Below, one piece after another: positions 29,480 to 43,252 of a stretch of 64,000 bases of DNA. Location: the NCBI GenBank assembly GCA_030737835.1, contig CM060849.1, positions 26,470,311 through 26,534,310 on the forward strand, written 5' to 3'. Positions within the stretch are counted from its first letter, which is position 1, and the number at the start of each line of letters is the position of its first letter. Under the pieces are notes generated by a model. That model did no database searches and was not told the DNA's origin. It worked only from the letters and a program-made list of their open reading frames with translations. The position numbers and the translations under genes are program-made. The DNA comes from Acorus gramineus. Lineage: Eukaryota > Streptophyta > Magnoliopsida > Acorales > Acoraceae.

Positions 29480-29995
29480 TAGCTGGGGCTAGGGCTACAA
29501 CTCGGACGGATGGAGTTCTGGTTGACCCCAACCCGAATCCAACCTAAATTCTAAACTACTCAACCCTAACCCGACCCAACCTGATTTTCAACCCAAATTG
29601 GACCAACCCGTAATTAAATAAACCAACCCGACCCAACCCGAATTGGACTAACTCAACTCCAACCCGAATTGGACCAACTCGACCCAACCTGAATTTCTAA
29701 CATGATGTGCAAATTAAATAAATCAACCTAACTTAACCCATAAGATTGGCTAGGTTTACCTAAAATTTAGACTACCTATATTAGAAGCTACAAAATGAAC
29801 GGCCATTATCTTTTTTTTAACTATTAGTTTACAGGTTCAGGTTGGGTCGGGTTGTTAGTGAGGCCAACCCGAACCAAACCCGATTTGTGAGTCAACCCAA
29901 ATTGACCAACCCAAACCAGAACCTGAACCTGAACCTGATTTGGTCAACCCAACCCATGTAAAAATCGGATTCAACCCGACCCAAGTTTGGCTGAT
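29480..29995. repeat. CCAACCCGA-rich low-complexity element
   Basis: Variants of AACCCGACCCAACCCGAATT recur many times between 29530 and 29720 and again from 29865 to 29980. A complementary GGTTGGGTCGGGTTG at 29840 allows local pairing. A start such as CTAGGGCTACAACTCGGACG resembles ends of plant hAT elements whose interiors carry such repeats, but I could not fix borders or a TSD. Confidence 0.55.
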
Positions 29996-32900
29996 TTTTT
30001 TATTGAAGTCATGTTCATGCTCTAAGGATGGTTTTGCAATTTTTCTGAAATGTTTCTGCATTAAATTCTTTTTGGGTGAGCATATAAGGCTCTAGTTGAT
30101 TGAGGTTTAAAATGATTAATGTCGTTACAAGTAATTCTAATGTGTAGTCTCAACTGTAATATACACGTAATTTTATTTAATTTCTAAGATATATATTTCA
30201 TATAAATGAAATATGTATTTTTATTTTAAAAAACAAAAATATAATACAATAAATTGTAAGCACTTGTTTTAACAAAAAATAAAAAATCAAAGGAAAAAAA
30301 ATCTTATATGCATTACAAGAAAATTAGATTTTAATTGTGCTATATTTAGTATACTGAGTGTAACAGTCCCCTTTTAGAATACATTGGCAAATGTTTCCAA
30401 TCTCAAAACACACTCTGCTTGACCTATGTGATATTTTTTAAAAAAATTTGTCTTGGATTTAAATATTTTATTCATGATATTAATAATATAATAATTTATT
30501 ATAATATAAAGAAATATTTAATCTTGGTTGGTGGCAGAAATGGGAGAGTCCTCAAGAGAAAGAAATTGAAAAAATAGCTTTATACAGAAAAGAGTACTCT
30601 TTTTTTTTTTTTCTTCTCTTTTAGGATTTGTAAGACAATAGAGGATTAATTTATTTAATTTAAAAATGCATAAACAAACTCCAATCGTATGAGAAGGGGG
30701 GAAAAGAACTCTTCCCATGGTAGCTATTCTTGAACATATTAGGTTTTCAGGTTTTCAAGTGCAATCCCTTCTCATCATACAGAGACAGGTCCATTAAAAT
30801 CACTTATAGAAAATTCTAGACACAGCCTAAGCTAATCAAATCCCTTAGCGATGCACATATGTCCAATAACAATATTCTTCAGGTATGCATTTTTTTGGAT
30901 GATCTACTTTACTGCAAGATTGGCCCCCCCAAAAAAATAAAAAAATCAGAACAATAAGATGGTACAAATATGTTATTCAATGATAGCAGATAAAACAAAT
31001 TAAAAGGGAATGATAGATGGCCTAGTCACTAGCTTGAAATTCTATTAAAAGCTTTGTTTTTGAATGATACACTTCATCATCAAAGATGTTTAAGGTTTTT
31101 TTTTTTAAGTTGCGCACTTCATCAAAGATGGTCAATATATGTCGTCCAATTGGTTCTAAGATCTAAAGTATTGGACCTTTTATCATCATGAATAAAATAT
31201 GTACAAATATCAATGGTTAAAGTTCTTACATTTTCAAATGACAGTAAATCAAAACCAATTGAAATAAGATTCAGTAACCAAGTCAATAGACAATTAATTT
31301 GGTGACCTAAACTGATTTGAACTAATACCAAAGATATGGTAGCTCACGTAAAAAGTTCTAGAATATTATGTCTCTCATAATTAATTCAAAATAAATTTCA
31401 GTTAATAATTTGATTTTTAATCACATGATCAACCCTCAAATTAAATAAGATTTGTTTAATTCACAAGTTATCGACTAAACCTACATTTACTCCACGGTGG
31501 CTACTTATTCCAAGAATAGAACAATGTAACAACTCTTGTTAACTAATTATACAAATTGGAGACACCAAGTACAAGTTTAATGGCTCGAAAAGTCTCCTTG
31601 ACTAAGATAAACTTGTTTAATTATTTTCAATAATCGACTAAAGTATAGTCATTTTGTGATACTAAACTAATATGCACTTTGAAAAACAATATTTTTGAGA
31701 AAATCAACAACCCTAAAAAATTCTAAAAATTGACAACATAACTAAAAGTGGTTATTTTATCAGAACTTCAAAGCACACGCGCATAGACTTCCTTTTAAAA
31801 GATCAAAAAGGTAAATATAGGTTGGACTCACGTGGGCCCTTTTTTTTCAACTCACATTCCCCAAAAAAGCCTATATTGTGCTTATAAAGCAACCTATATG
31901 TTGCATAGGTTTTTTGATGTTTAGGTGACTAATGTCACAGTAACATAAGTTATTAATGAAATCTCCGCATATAGCAATCTTTCTGTTTGATAGAAAGTCA
32001 AAAAAATGACATTACTGCTCTTTTTGTTTTCTTGATTTTGTGACCTCCCCTTCTCCATGTACATTCCCCCATCCATCTCTCTCAAGTCATCAGTCATTCA
32101 GAAGAGACTTGTAGAGCACGCAGTGATGTTTTGATCATTTCCAAGACATTTTTTGTTCATGGGTTGCTCATTTGAGCATGCCAAATGAGGTTTTACATGA
32201 TTTAATCCAACTGGGGTTGGATTACACCCTCATTGCAGGTTTTGTAACACAATATTGGAATGGACCAAGAGGCTAAGAGCCTAATATGTCCAATGAGGGA
32301 TGACTGTGCATGAGGTGAGGACAATTAAACTCATGGTTTAATTTAGTCCTGTATCACTCAACGAGGGAGGTTGTCTAATGCTTATATGTGAACACATACA
32401 TTACATATTGTGACGTGTTTTAAAATCAGACATCCACGGATAAAGCAGACAACAATATTACACGCGTAATCTTGACATTACAGGTCTCATAAAGGTTTGT
32501 AAGTTGTAATATATGTTTTCCTAAATTTATAAACGATAATGAGTTGTTCAATTCAATTGGTATTTATTTTATTTACAAGGATTGAATTAAGTAAAAATTC
32601 CACTCTCAATTCGTAACTCATCATTTAATTTGGCTTATAAATTGATGATTCAATATTTTATTACACTTAATCATCCAATGCAAAAAAAATTATCTCAAAG
32701 AATATTGCTTCATTTGTCCAGCACATGAGATGTCAATGTGGTATATGAATGCTATAGAGGGTATCTTCATATACAACAAGAGAAACATAGATACAAAGCT
32801 CTTTATACGTTATCTTTGTACATGTCAGTATGTATGTGAGAAAGATCATCATCATGTGTGGTGTAGAGAGAGTCTACAACAGGCTTTATATGTATATATA

Positions 32901-34231
32901 TATATTTTTTTATTTTTTCCTCTGTATCATGCACAGTAATAACAGAAAGAGAGACGCTTTGGCCGTATTGTTTGCAACTTGTGCTGAAAAAGGCCTGCAT
33001 CTAACCCTAGCTGGTCCTCTCTCTTTCCGAGTTCGAATTTAATGCTTTGAAACGACACCATCTGAATCCCCCCCTTGATTTCCTGTTCTTCTGTTTTTTC
33101 TTTTCAAAAACCATATATACATATACAGAGTAATTTATGGTCTAAAAGAACTGTATAATACAGTAATCTAGTTGGTCTTTCTTATAATATACACTTCATT
33201 TAATAACAATACAAAGTAACTCGTGACATTGAATACCCCAAAAAAAAAAAAAAAAAAAAAAAAGAATGAAAATTAAATCAAATCTACAAAGGAAACGCAG
33301 GGTACGGCCGGATTTTCTTTTTAGGATTTGTTTTTTGGGATCCACAAAAGCAGGTCGGCTGCTTTGTATGCATGACATCAGAAATAAAAACAATATGATA
33401 TTCATTTTGTGGGGTACATTAAATGATATATTTGGATTTATGGGAAAATGAAGTGTGTATATATATATGGTTGGTGTAGACAAGATTTTCTTTTTGGGTG
33501 ACAGTGGGTGGTGTGTGTTCACAGAAGGAGAAGAGACTCTCCTGTCTAAATCACTGTGTCTTAACAGTTGGATCACATGGGAAGGAAAAAATAAAATAAA
33601 ATATGAGTGTACGAGGATTTTGATATTTCAAAAACATGTACGGGATGAATGCTTTTTCTTTGACGGGGTTTTTGTTGGTCGTATAATGTTTCCACGTTAT
33701 AAACAATGACAACATGGGATGGGGTCATAGATTATCACATGGCAAAAAAGAAAAAAAAAAAAAACATATAAATGTATAATTTAAATTGAAATAATCTTAA
33801 GATATTTTTTTATTGTGCCATTGTAAAAATGATTTTATAGAAATTTGAGTTTTAAAACTGATTCTACATAAAACTCACCCTCTTAGCTTTTAAAAATCGC
33901 AGCTTTTACATGAACACTATTTGTTTGAAATTTGTCTGGATGAAGCTACTACAGTAAAATTATTGAGTTGCACGATTGTAGAAGCAACCCACTGCAAATA
34001 CAAAAGCTATGTAATCGCAGAACTAAACACACCCTTAATATATCATCTTTCGATCATACCCATTCATTTTTTGCATTAAATTTGATGATAGGGATGAGAT
34101 TTTCATATAAAATTAGGTTACGACTTTGATGGCCCAGTTTTGAAATTGGAATAAGATGGAATGAAAAAGGAGAAATGGAAATTTTATTAAGGAAGGACTA
34201 CAGGAGTGTGATATTAAACATTATTTACTTA
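29996..34231. other. Intergenic, no gene seen (4.2 kb)
   Basis: AT-rich DNA with homopolymer tracts (for example A24 near 33240-33263) and TATATA runs (32890-32907). I looked for common plant microRNA words, snRNAs and conserved protein words and found none that hold up. Confidence 0.35.
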
Positions 34232-34463
34232 GGGCCCGTTTGTGCGTGCGGTTGGGGCGTAGACACGGGGGGAGACTGACGTTGCGTGAACTGTTGCTTT
34301 CACGGAGTCGAAAAACACGGGAAAAGCGATAAAAAAAACCATATATGAGAAGGGTTTGTAGGGTTATCGGCGTAGAAAGAAAAAAAAAAACCATGTGTGC
34401 GCGATCACGTCCGCCAGCGTCTGCGGACACCACCATTGAGGAAACGTAGTGCCAAACATTGCC
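34232..34463. mobile_element. Tourist-like (PIF/Harbinger) MITE
   Basis: Flanking TTA at 34229-34231 and 34464-34466 is the expected 3-bp TSD. The ends are GGGCCCGTTTGTGCGTGCG and the inverse of GGCAATGTTTGGCACTACG. The 232-bp interior is unusually CG-rich for this window. No ORF is present. Confidence 0.65.
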
Positions 34464-34466
34464 TTA

Positions 34467-35351
34467 GATGTTATGTAAAGGAAATACATAAAGGATCACT
34501 AGACTGACTCTTTGCCCTTGTTTGGGGTGTGAAAAAAAAAACCAAGGTGGCATAGTCATGGACAAAATATCTAAAAAAATCTTTATTAAGGCATTATAAA
34601 TTTAAACCAAATAATTATACTCAAATAAATTAACACAAACCTTGATAGAATTTTGAAGAAAATTAAAATATCCTTTCCATGCAAATTTTTTTTAAAAAAA
34701 GAATAATAATTACTTGATAAGAAAAATACAATCAAACAAGAAAACCATTATATCCCAGATAAAATGGTTATGTCACAGCACAAGAATGACTATGTCACAC
34801 CACAAACAAGGACATTGTGTGTGGATTCAACATGTGACTATAAACTTTTAACTAGATTGAACATTTGGTCTACATGCACATATTCATTGTTGAGACCTAA
34901 GCTTAATTTTTATCATGTTTGATCTAATATTTATATCTTTTAAAAAATGGTTATTACATTGAAACATAAATAATTATAGACGGCTTCATTAATAAAATCA
35001 TAAAATTACTATCAAATCGATCAATTTTAATGGTGAGATATCTTGTTTTTTTAAGTATATGACACGCCTTAGTTCCAATATAATTGCCTTTGATTCTTTT
35101 TCCATCTTTATTACTACAATAACAAACAAAATAAATAATTCAAACATTATAATATTTTCAAACTTAAATATTGTTTGTATATTAGCCAAACATATGGCTC
35201 AACATTTGGTAACTTATCAGTAATAGTTCAGAATTCAAAATATCATATAAATTGGCAAACTGCATAGCTAGATGACTACATAAAAACAAACTTACTACTT
35301 TTGAGGTTAGTAAAAAATCAAATTAGCTCTTTGTATTCAGTACTCATAAAT
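34467..35351. other. Intergenic, no gene seen
   Basis: AT-rich sequence without supportable features. Confidence 0.35.
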
Positions 35352-35354
35352 TTA

Positions 35355-35989
35355 GGTGGTGTTTAGCAACGGCGGAAAACGGATTTTAAGTGCTGATTAA
35401 TAAGTGCATAAAGAGGTTATGATGATAATCTTTAAGAGTTTTGAAAAAATAACGTTTGGTTCTGTGAAAAATATTAAGCAGTTATTTAGATAAGTGTGTT
35501 TGGTTGACCACTTAACATATGTACTTATTAGAAGAGTATTTTGATCCATTTTATAAGTGCTGAATGTTATTTTGATGTTTGGTTGAAAACTTAAAAACAT
35601 TTTTTTTTTTGAGATATTAAAGATTAGACATTTCAGATGGAGTACTCCCAAGACACAGCATAAAAAACATCCCAAAGAAGGGCATTTCATGAGATCCAAC
35701 TAAAATTAGTTCATTAAAAAAAAAAAAAAAGGGTTTCACGGGGTGTTGATGGTCGGCGGAGTGGGGGAAGTAGTTAGGTCTTCTCACAAGGGGGCTTAAA
35801 AAGCATTTTGTGAGTGTTGATTGATAAGTGTCTTTACCATTACTTATTTTTTTACGGGTATTTTGACTGAAAGTGAAAATTTTAAGAGTTGAATCAGTGC
35901 ACTAACCAAACAGTCTTTTAACAAACAAATGCTTATTTTTCCGTATTCAACCTAATAATTGCTGAAAAGTGCACCAACCAAACACATTC
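35355..35989. mobile_element. Tourist-like element, 635 bp
   Basis: TTA flanks both ends (35352-35354 and 35990-35992). The left end is GGTGGTGTTTAGCAACG; the right end inverted is GAATGTGTTTGGTTGGTGC. The words AAGTGCTGATTAATAAGTG and TTGATTGATAAGTG recur in the arms. A block at about 35600-35790 with A and T tracts may be a nested insert. Confidence 0.6.
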
Positions 35990-35992
35990 TTA

Positions 35993-38900
35993 GACTTCGA
36001 ATCCTTACAAGATTTTCAAATGATTTATTGTATTTAATTATTTTTTTTTAAGTTTTTCATCAATATAAAATATAATAGATAAACGACATAATTTATAGGC
36101 TTCTATGTTTCTGTTTTTCAATGTAATCAATTTCTTTCAAATAAAAAGCTTAAAGTACTGTTTATAAAACTTTGTGTTTCGTGAACAAAAACTAAAAACA
36201 CACGCAAAAACAAGAAAGTTAAAAAAATCTTACGATGGACATTGAGAAAACTCGGATGGCGTCCATATCATCATCGATAGAGACGCTGCCACGTCATCAT
36301 TTATTATACGGAATAACAATTCCGCTTTCGTCCTGCTATTCCGTTTGGCTTTGGGATCTTTGCCTTCGCCTTGTCCTTTCCTTCCGTCCTGTACCTACAT
36401 CCATCAATCACGTCCATCCTGACGTGGCACTCAAACACCATCCCCTGTATCAATTCGACGGACTCACCAGACGGACGCGTTAGCAAAAATATCCATACCT
36501 CGTGAATTTTGGAATAACAAAAGAACAAGAGGGGACTGGAACCATTAAAAACATTTGTTCTAGTGTTTGCTCGTGCTCGGATGGTCCCCCACCTTCTCGT
36601 CTACGTGGCAGATTTACAAGCCCCGATTTTTTTTTGTCCTTTTTCGGAATATCTAAAACAAGCAGAAAAATCTCCGACCGTTGAATGGTTGAACACCCGG
36701 TCCCGTTGTTACGGCGGATCACATAAAACATGTTTTTTTTTCTTAGAAGGGTGAGAATCTGGAAATCTGTCTTTAGTTTTGGATTCAGTGAAAACAAAAT
36801 GACATAACTTATGATTGGTATTTCGTTGTCATGGGGTTTTGAAGGAGATTGCATTGCATCTTCATGATCTTCATGTTGTCACAGAGACACACTTCTTATC
36901 TGTAGTGAAAGATTGAAGAAATTGTTGCCTGTATCGATCTTGACTTATGGTCTTGTTTATGTTAATGCAGATTTATGTCTTTTGCCTTTTGAACTGTTAT
37001 CTTGAATGTAAAGGTAGGGTAGGATCTCCTTTTTATTATCTACTAGAAGTGGATAATTGCCCAAGAACTTGCCGTAGTCTTTTATTTAATTGTTTATTTA
37101 TTCGTATGAAGGCCCTAAATGCATGGATACAAAATCTATAACACACCCGTTTGGGTCGAGGCGGGGGTGTCTGCGTTGTTTCCATAACTTTTCTATTGTG
37201 GTAATAAGTGGCTTGTTAATACAGGAATAACTGCCCCAATGTGAACGCAGAGAATGTGTTTTGATCTAATATGATTTGCACGGTGTTTCCCACTGTAGAA
37301 TCTGTCTCATCGCGGATCTAAACGGGGCCTTAGACCATTACTATCACTATAAGGACAATATCTATTTTGGATAGTAAACATATTGTGAAAATATATATAG
37401 ACTCACAAACAAACTCATAGGGATTGTAATATACTCTTTTTGTCCACAAGACTTGCAAGCAGGGTCCCCCAAAGGAGGATGCATGTCTTGTATTTCAATA
37501 ACTGTAATTTCATGATCAATTCTGGTTTTAGCAAAGTTAGCAATGTTAGATGTGAACGGCAAGTGAATTTTAAAAGAACATTGATACACTTAGTCCATTT
37601 TTTAGTTGTCACATCATTACACAGTGCATTTAACATAGTACGTATTCTCCTATTACACATTTACATTATATACGCCATTACGAAAATGTAAAAAAATGTG
37701 CATTAATCAACTCTATGAATATGTATATCATTATTATAAAAGAATGTACTTCATTGGCTAATATATAATTCAGAAAATAAATGTGTGTGAGTACTACGAA
37801 TTGAATGAAGACCTAAACGAAATTAAATGTATCATTTTCATTTTCAAAGTGCTCCCTATAACCCTATTTTTTTAAAGCAAGCATCCACGATAGAATATGA
37901 CCCTAGACATCACCTAATCTATCTAAGATTGGGGTTGACTCAATTTACTTTTGAAAGTAGATAAATTATTTTTTAATTTACAGATTTTTAAAATAGCGAA
38001 ATGCTTGTATCTTTAATGAGATAAACTCTCTTTTTTAAAAGTTTGATTAGTTGACTAGCACCTCCTATTTCCATAAAAGAGTTTATAGTATTAAATCTAG
38101 GAGAGCATCCATTTTTTAAAAAAAAACTCTCTCTCCTGGAAATTAAAATCCGAGATTTTTTTTAATTTATATGAATGGTATTCCAAGTTTATTAAGGCTA
38201 ACCTAACAGCACATCCCAAATGTGCTATCAAGAAATCATGGCTCTGTATGTTCTATGCAGATCAAGAATCCGGCCTTTTTTTTTTTTTTTTTTACAGTAA
38301 CTGCATCTTCTGAACTTCTGTTGATGTAAATAATAAAGCATATCTGGTCTTGAAGATAAATAGGTTGGATCTAGGTTCCCTTGGACTTGGACACACAGTT
38401 AACCTTTGAAATAAATGAATCTCACTGTTCATCAGGTGGACCATATTTTGCACCCTGAACTAATAAATGGTTCGGATCTGACTAGACTCGATTCAGTTCC
38501 ACTTGCCCCTCATATTGACACGTGCCATAGTTGTCCATGCATAATTTATTTCTTGGATGGAGCCAATTACAAGATATACTAAATATACGACATTATAGTT
38601 ACCAGTGATAATTTAAGTTCCTCTTATGGATCAAATAACTTAAACCTATTAATAAATGGATCTTGATAAATCCATTCACAAATAAATCCATTTAAAATAG
38701 CAGTAAAAACCATCAAAATATTTTTCTATTCTTCTCTTTTTTTCATATTTTTTTTATGTATATGAAACTAAATTAAATGTGTCATTTACAAAATATCATA
38801 TCAAACTATATTTAATAAAACTCAGTTGATTTCTCAACGACTGCACTAGACATCTGTACTAAATCAATAATGAGATTTTTCATGTAGGGTTCAACCCATC

Positions 38901-39405
38901 CACCCTCTACATTTGTACATTATCTGATCTATACATGTATATTAATGATTATGTGCTTGTATGTGTTACATGGATTGATTGAAAAAGAGAGTAGGGGACC
39001 ATAGGTAGATGGGGTTGGGGGAGAGAGAATAAGATACACCAACCGACATGAGAGCGATGGGAGAGAATCTGAAGATCTTTGGTGAATCTATTTATGGGCC
39101 AATGCCAACCCCAATAGACAATGATTCTGCCACACTGTACCAAACCTTTTTAATTCATGTCACGTGACTTCCATGCTTTATATATTATAATATTATATTA
39201 TATTTTTAATGATAACTATTATTATTTTAAGGGTGCTTGGAGCATATGTTGTTATATATTCGGATTCGACACTCTTGGCTTGGCTCTTTAGGAAGTTTAC
39301 GAGGGTCCAGGCCTTGCATCATTGTTGTGTTGGGCTCGGTTGTATGAAAGATGTTATATTAAGTCCACTATACATTATAAATGCAGTCCGTTTATGTTTT
39401 TATTT
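35993..39405. other. Intergenic; possible Tourist remnant at 37142-37329
   Basis: No gene was found. At 37142-37329, ACACCCGTTTGGGTCG and the inverse of AAGGCCCCGTTTAGATC form approximate inverted ends flanked by TAA and TTA. The remainder is AT-rich. Confidence 0.4.
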
Positions 39406-39409
39406 TTTA

Positions 39410-39938
39410 TTTTAAAAAAAAATCCATATAATCCCCAATAAATTGTTAAAGATTTATATAACTCTATAACTTTTCTTAAACTCCATGTAATCCACTCCTT
39501 CTATAAAAAAAAACACCTATATAAATTCAAATAAACTCTTGAGTTAAATTTTCGTTGACAGATAGATGAGGAATATTTTATTTGGTCATTCTTGATTGAA
39601 AACACAGTATACCAAAAACAGTTTATAATGTGTTAAAAATGCTGAAAATACTCTGTAAATGACGATTTTACCCTTCCAGGTAAGGTTTTATAACCTACTT
39701 GAATGAGTAAAATCGTCACTTATAAATGATTTTCTACATTTTTAACACATTGTAATAGGTTTTTGGTATATTGTATTTTCAGTGAGGGTTAACCAAACAG
39801 AATATTTACAAAATATTCTTCATCTGTCAACGAAAATTTAAATCATAGGGCTATTTGGATTTACAATATACGTGTTATCAGGGGGTTATATGGATTTCAA
39901 GAAGTTTACAGGGGATTATTTAAATTTTTCTCTTCTTC
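39410..39938. mobile_element. Long foldback (hairpin) element
   Basis: A 20-bp perfect inverted pair ends the core: TTAAATTTTCGTTGACAGAT at 39544-39563 and its complement at 39822-39841. Between them the arms stay complementary almost to the centre near 39692 (GTGACGATTTTAC and GTAAAATCGTCAC). Weaker complementarity of ATCCATATAATCCCC-type words outside suggests the whole element is about 530 bp. No coding sequence. Confidence 0.75.
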
Positions 39939-41508
39939 TATTATTTCAACTAATGATGTATATATTTTATTAAAAATAAATAATGTATTTTAATTAATTG
40001 AATGATATCATTATAGAAAATTTGAAAAATTCACAATGAAATATATACAGGTTCATTCCAGTGTATCAACGCTCATATATATTCCATTACTTTGTTTATA
40101 AAATCGTTTCATACATAAAACTCCAACGTTTCATACACCATATATTTTATTTTTTAAAGGAGATGTATGTTATATTACATAAATGGGTAAACTAAAAAGA
40201 TTACATATAAAGCTTTTCTAACATTTTTTTTATTTATAAAATCGTTGTTATGGTTCATTGTTCTGAGAAGAGTCCAGATCTAAGTCAGGACTAGTTTCGG
40301 TCAGTTCTGTCAATACTGAATTACACAGTCTATAAATCGAACTGCACAACCAATTGTTAAGTACATGTTCCACTCTCTTGTTGGATTCAGTCAGATATTA
40401 GAAAAAAAACATGGATTTTTAAATACCATCAATATTCAATAGGAGGGTTAACATGTACCCAACAATTTGCTTTGCAGTTCAATTAACGGGTTGTGTAGTT
40501 CAATTAATGAGTTGTGCAGTTTGATACTGATACGATCGACTAAAGTCACTCCTCACTGAATCCCATAACACACACAACGTTTTACATATGAATATTGTGC
40601 TCTTTTTTGTTATTTAAGAAAACATATGAATATTATGCTGAAAGAGAGTATAACAATTTCGATTTTATTTCCGACAAGATATTATTGTTATTTGGGCTAA
40701 CCAAACGATACAGTATTTTTATGCCAATGAAAAAATGTTTGTACTACTACAAACCAAACACAACAAACAAAACCTGACTTCAAATCCAAACCCCACACAT
40801 AACGGGCAAAAAAAGAAAAGAAAAAAGAAGGTTCAACTGATAGAAACCAGAATCCACATGCATGTAAAGAAGAGCAAAACATCCCCACCACCACCGCCTA
40901 ACATCAACAAATCCAAACCTATTCATCTCTACATAATATTGGTCCCTCACATATCATCAGTCTCTCTTTCTCTCTCTCTAAAACAATCTTTCTGGATCTA
41001 TATGAATGACTTTCTTGTGCAAAGGGGGAGCACGAGCACTGAAGTACATGGTCGGCGAAGAGAGATTGGTCACAGCTGTTTCTGTGTAGATTTTTCTAAC
41101 TCAGCTATGATTGTTTATAATTTAAAGGATTTAGAGAGGACCCATATTTCATAGAATGACTATTGACTATACTGATCTGCAAGTGCTCCTGATCAACCTC
41201 CACCTCTCTTTACAGCCTGGTTTTAACTTTCTTTACAGTACAGACGATCATCTGTTTTTCACCTATTTCACACCTTCAATGCTCCAGAAAATGTACAGCA
41301 TGCCTGTTGTTTGTGCTTTCATATACTTTGAGGCTCTTTCAAATGAGGGACAGATTTTCAGTGGTGGTCTTTGGAACTTTTTTTTTTCTTTCTTGGGACC
41401 ACTTTGTTTTTTCTACTGAATGTCATTCAACAAGCAATTAATGAAGGTATATTAATTGTTGAGACAACGTGTTACGTGCGCCGTTGAGGAGTATATATCA
41501 ACTACTTA
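39939..41508. other. Intergenic; foldback at 40337-40482
   Basis: The arms at 40337-40369 and 40450-40482 are complementary at about 26 of 33 positions (GAACTGCACAACCAATTG against CAATTTGCTTTGCAGTTC), with a loop of about 80 bases. Nearby AGTTCAATTAA words repeat at 40477 and 40499. The rest has no supportable gene. Confidence 0.4.
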
Positions 41509-41739
41509 GGGTTCGTTTGGATATGAGTTCATGTAGATTCTACGTTTGAAAAGTTAAATTTTTTAAAATTTATATCCAAACACATTTTCAGTGTTTAGCT
41601 TTTTAAATCATAATTTTTTTTTTAGACAAAAAAAAATCTTACGATTGAAAATCTAATAAAACATAGTTTTTCAAAAACTGAATTTGAAATATAATATTTT
41701 AAAAATCTCAAAGTTTCAACCTCACATTCAAACGCACTC
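41509..41739 (+). mobile_element. Tourist-like MITE, family with 48294-48514, copy 1
   Basis: TTA flanks the element (41506-41508 and 41740-41742). The ends are GGGTTCGTTTGGATATGAG and the inverse of GAGTGCGTTTGAATGTGAGG. The inner word AATCTAATAAAACATAGTTT is shared, inverted, with the copy in the phytocyanin intron. Confidence 0.75.
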
Positions 41740-41742
41740 TTA

Positions 41743-42390
41743 GAATTGTGAGTGACCTCTAATTAATGTTTTGTTCGTGTGACTTAAGTGGGTGAGTTCT
41801 TTCGACGTGATGACCTGTAATTATGTATGCAACATCAGATATTTATTATTTGAGTTATGGTGGGATCTTGTGTATTTTTATATGTATATATGAAAATGTA
41901 ATTTGATATCCGCATCGTAGTTGAGGAGCAGAAAATAACCTTAGTGAACTTGCTACAATGTGTCCTGCAAATGTGGTGATCCACTCAGTCACCCGCGCTG
42001 TTGTACATTCAATTCATTTAGAAATAATAATTTTTTTTACTTACGCAATTCATTAAATAAACATGTACCATGAAAAAATTTCAAAGCATATTGGGAAGTA
42101 CTGTAAACTTTTTCTCTAGTATCAACAAGTTTTCTAATAGAATTGGCAGTTGCAATTGCATTGGCAGCCCACACTTAGATTTCGATCTTTTAAGCATATA
42201 ATTAACTAACTAACGAAGTACATTCTTTAGTTCAAATGAAATACATATTCATATAAATAAATACATAATTTTTTTTTTTAATAGAATATATATATATTCT
42301 ATTACAATTTTTTTTTTATTTATATAGTAAATATAAAAAATAAAAAATAAAAATAAAAATAGACTATATATATAACAGACTATACACTAT
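41743..42390. other. Intergenic, no gene seen
   Basis: AT-rich sequence with TATATA and AAAAATAAAAATAAAAA tracts near 42280-42360. Confidence 0.35.
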
Positions 42391-42822
42391 GAGTCTGTTT
42401 GGATAGAGACATAAGTTATTCTGGGGTTTATACATATTCCAGGAATTGTTGACTTTATCAATAGAATAAGAGATTTTGTGTTTGGTTGTATTTTCAGTTA
42501 TTCTCAATGGGAAACGTAATAATAAAAGTTGGAGTGTTTAGTTGATGAAGAATAAGATGTGAATAAGGTCTAAAAAGTTGATTTGACATGTGGGCCCCAT
42601 TGATGTATAAGAGATGATGACAGGTGATTTGATGTGATGACATGTGATTTGATAGGTGTGTCCCCTTATTCCAGTGGAGGAATAACATAATTCCATGGGT
42701 GGAATTGGAATATAAATACCAGCTTATTCTCTCATAATTCCGCATAGCTATGCCCCTTTATTCCCTCTATCCAAACACCTTTTTTGCTTTATTCCTCCCT
42801 ATTCCTCTAGCCAAACAACCCC
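42391..42822. mobile_element. Probable Tourist-like MITE upstream of PDV1
   Basis: The left end GAGTCTGTTTGGATAGAGA and the inverse of the right end, GGGGTTGTTTGGCTAGAGG, are similar. Inner words TTATTCTGG and CCAGTGGAGGAATAA also pair. The TSD is unclear. Confidence 0.5.
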
Positions 42823-42974
42823 TGTATGTTCAAGGATTCAATATATTGCATTGGTGAGAGAGTATCAGTCCATAAGTGGAATTAGTATGGCCCTTCACTT
42901 GGCTCTGTAATGGGCTAAATCCATGGGCCATAAAAAAAATTGGGCTCACATATCACACATCGTGCAATTTATAA

Positions 42975-43252
42975 GGAACATGTTAGACTCAGTCACATTC
43001 ATCAATCAAAATTCAGATCTTACATGTTTTTATTTATTTTTAAATAGTAAACATCATCTAATGATGTATATATTTTGATAAAAAGTGTATATCGTTTCAT
43101 TTTGAATGAAATGAGCCAATTTTTAGTAAGTGTAAAAAAATATTTAATGTGATATATACAATATCTAACGAGGTATATATTTTACTGAATTTTTAACGTG
43201 GTATATAAGACTGTGTTCTGGACTGAGAAAAAAACTGAACGTAACAGCACTC
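42975..43252 (-). mobile_element. 278-bp MITE family, full copy near the PDV1 promoter
   Basis: On the minus strand it begins GAGTGCTGTTACGTTCAG and ends TGTGACTGAGTCTAACATG. Its length (278 bp) equals the 13887-14164 copy. ATTTATAA flanks both sides (42967-42974 and 43253-43260). It ends about 245 bases before the PDV1 start codon, so it lies in or beside the promoter. Confidence 0.85.

Noticed and set aside
32040-32360. Possible microRNA precursor in the long gene-free stretch
   Set aside because: No match to microRNA families I know and no convincing long complementary arms by eye.
39000-39130. Possible hairpin GGGGTTGG/CCAACCCC
   Set aside because: Only 8-12 bases pair and the flanks do not continue the stem.
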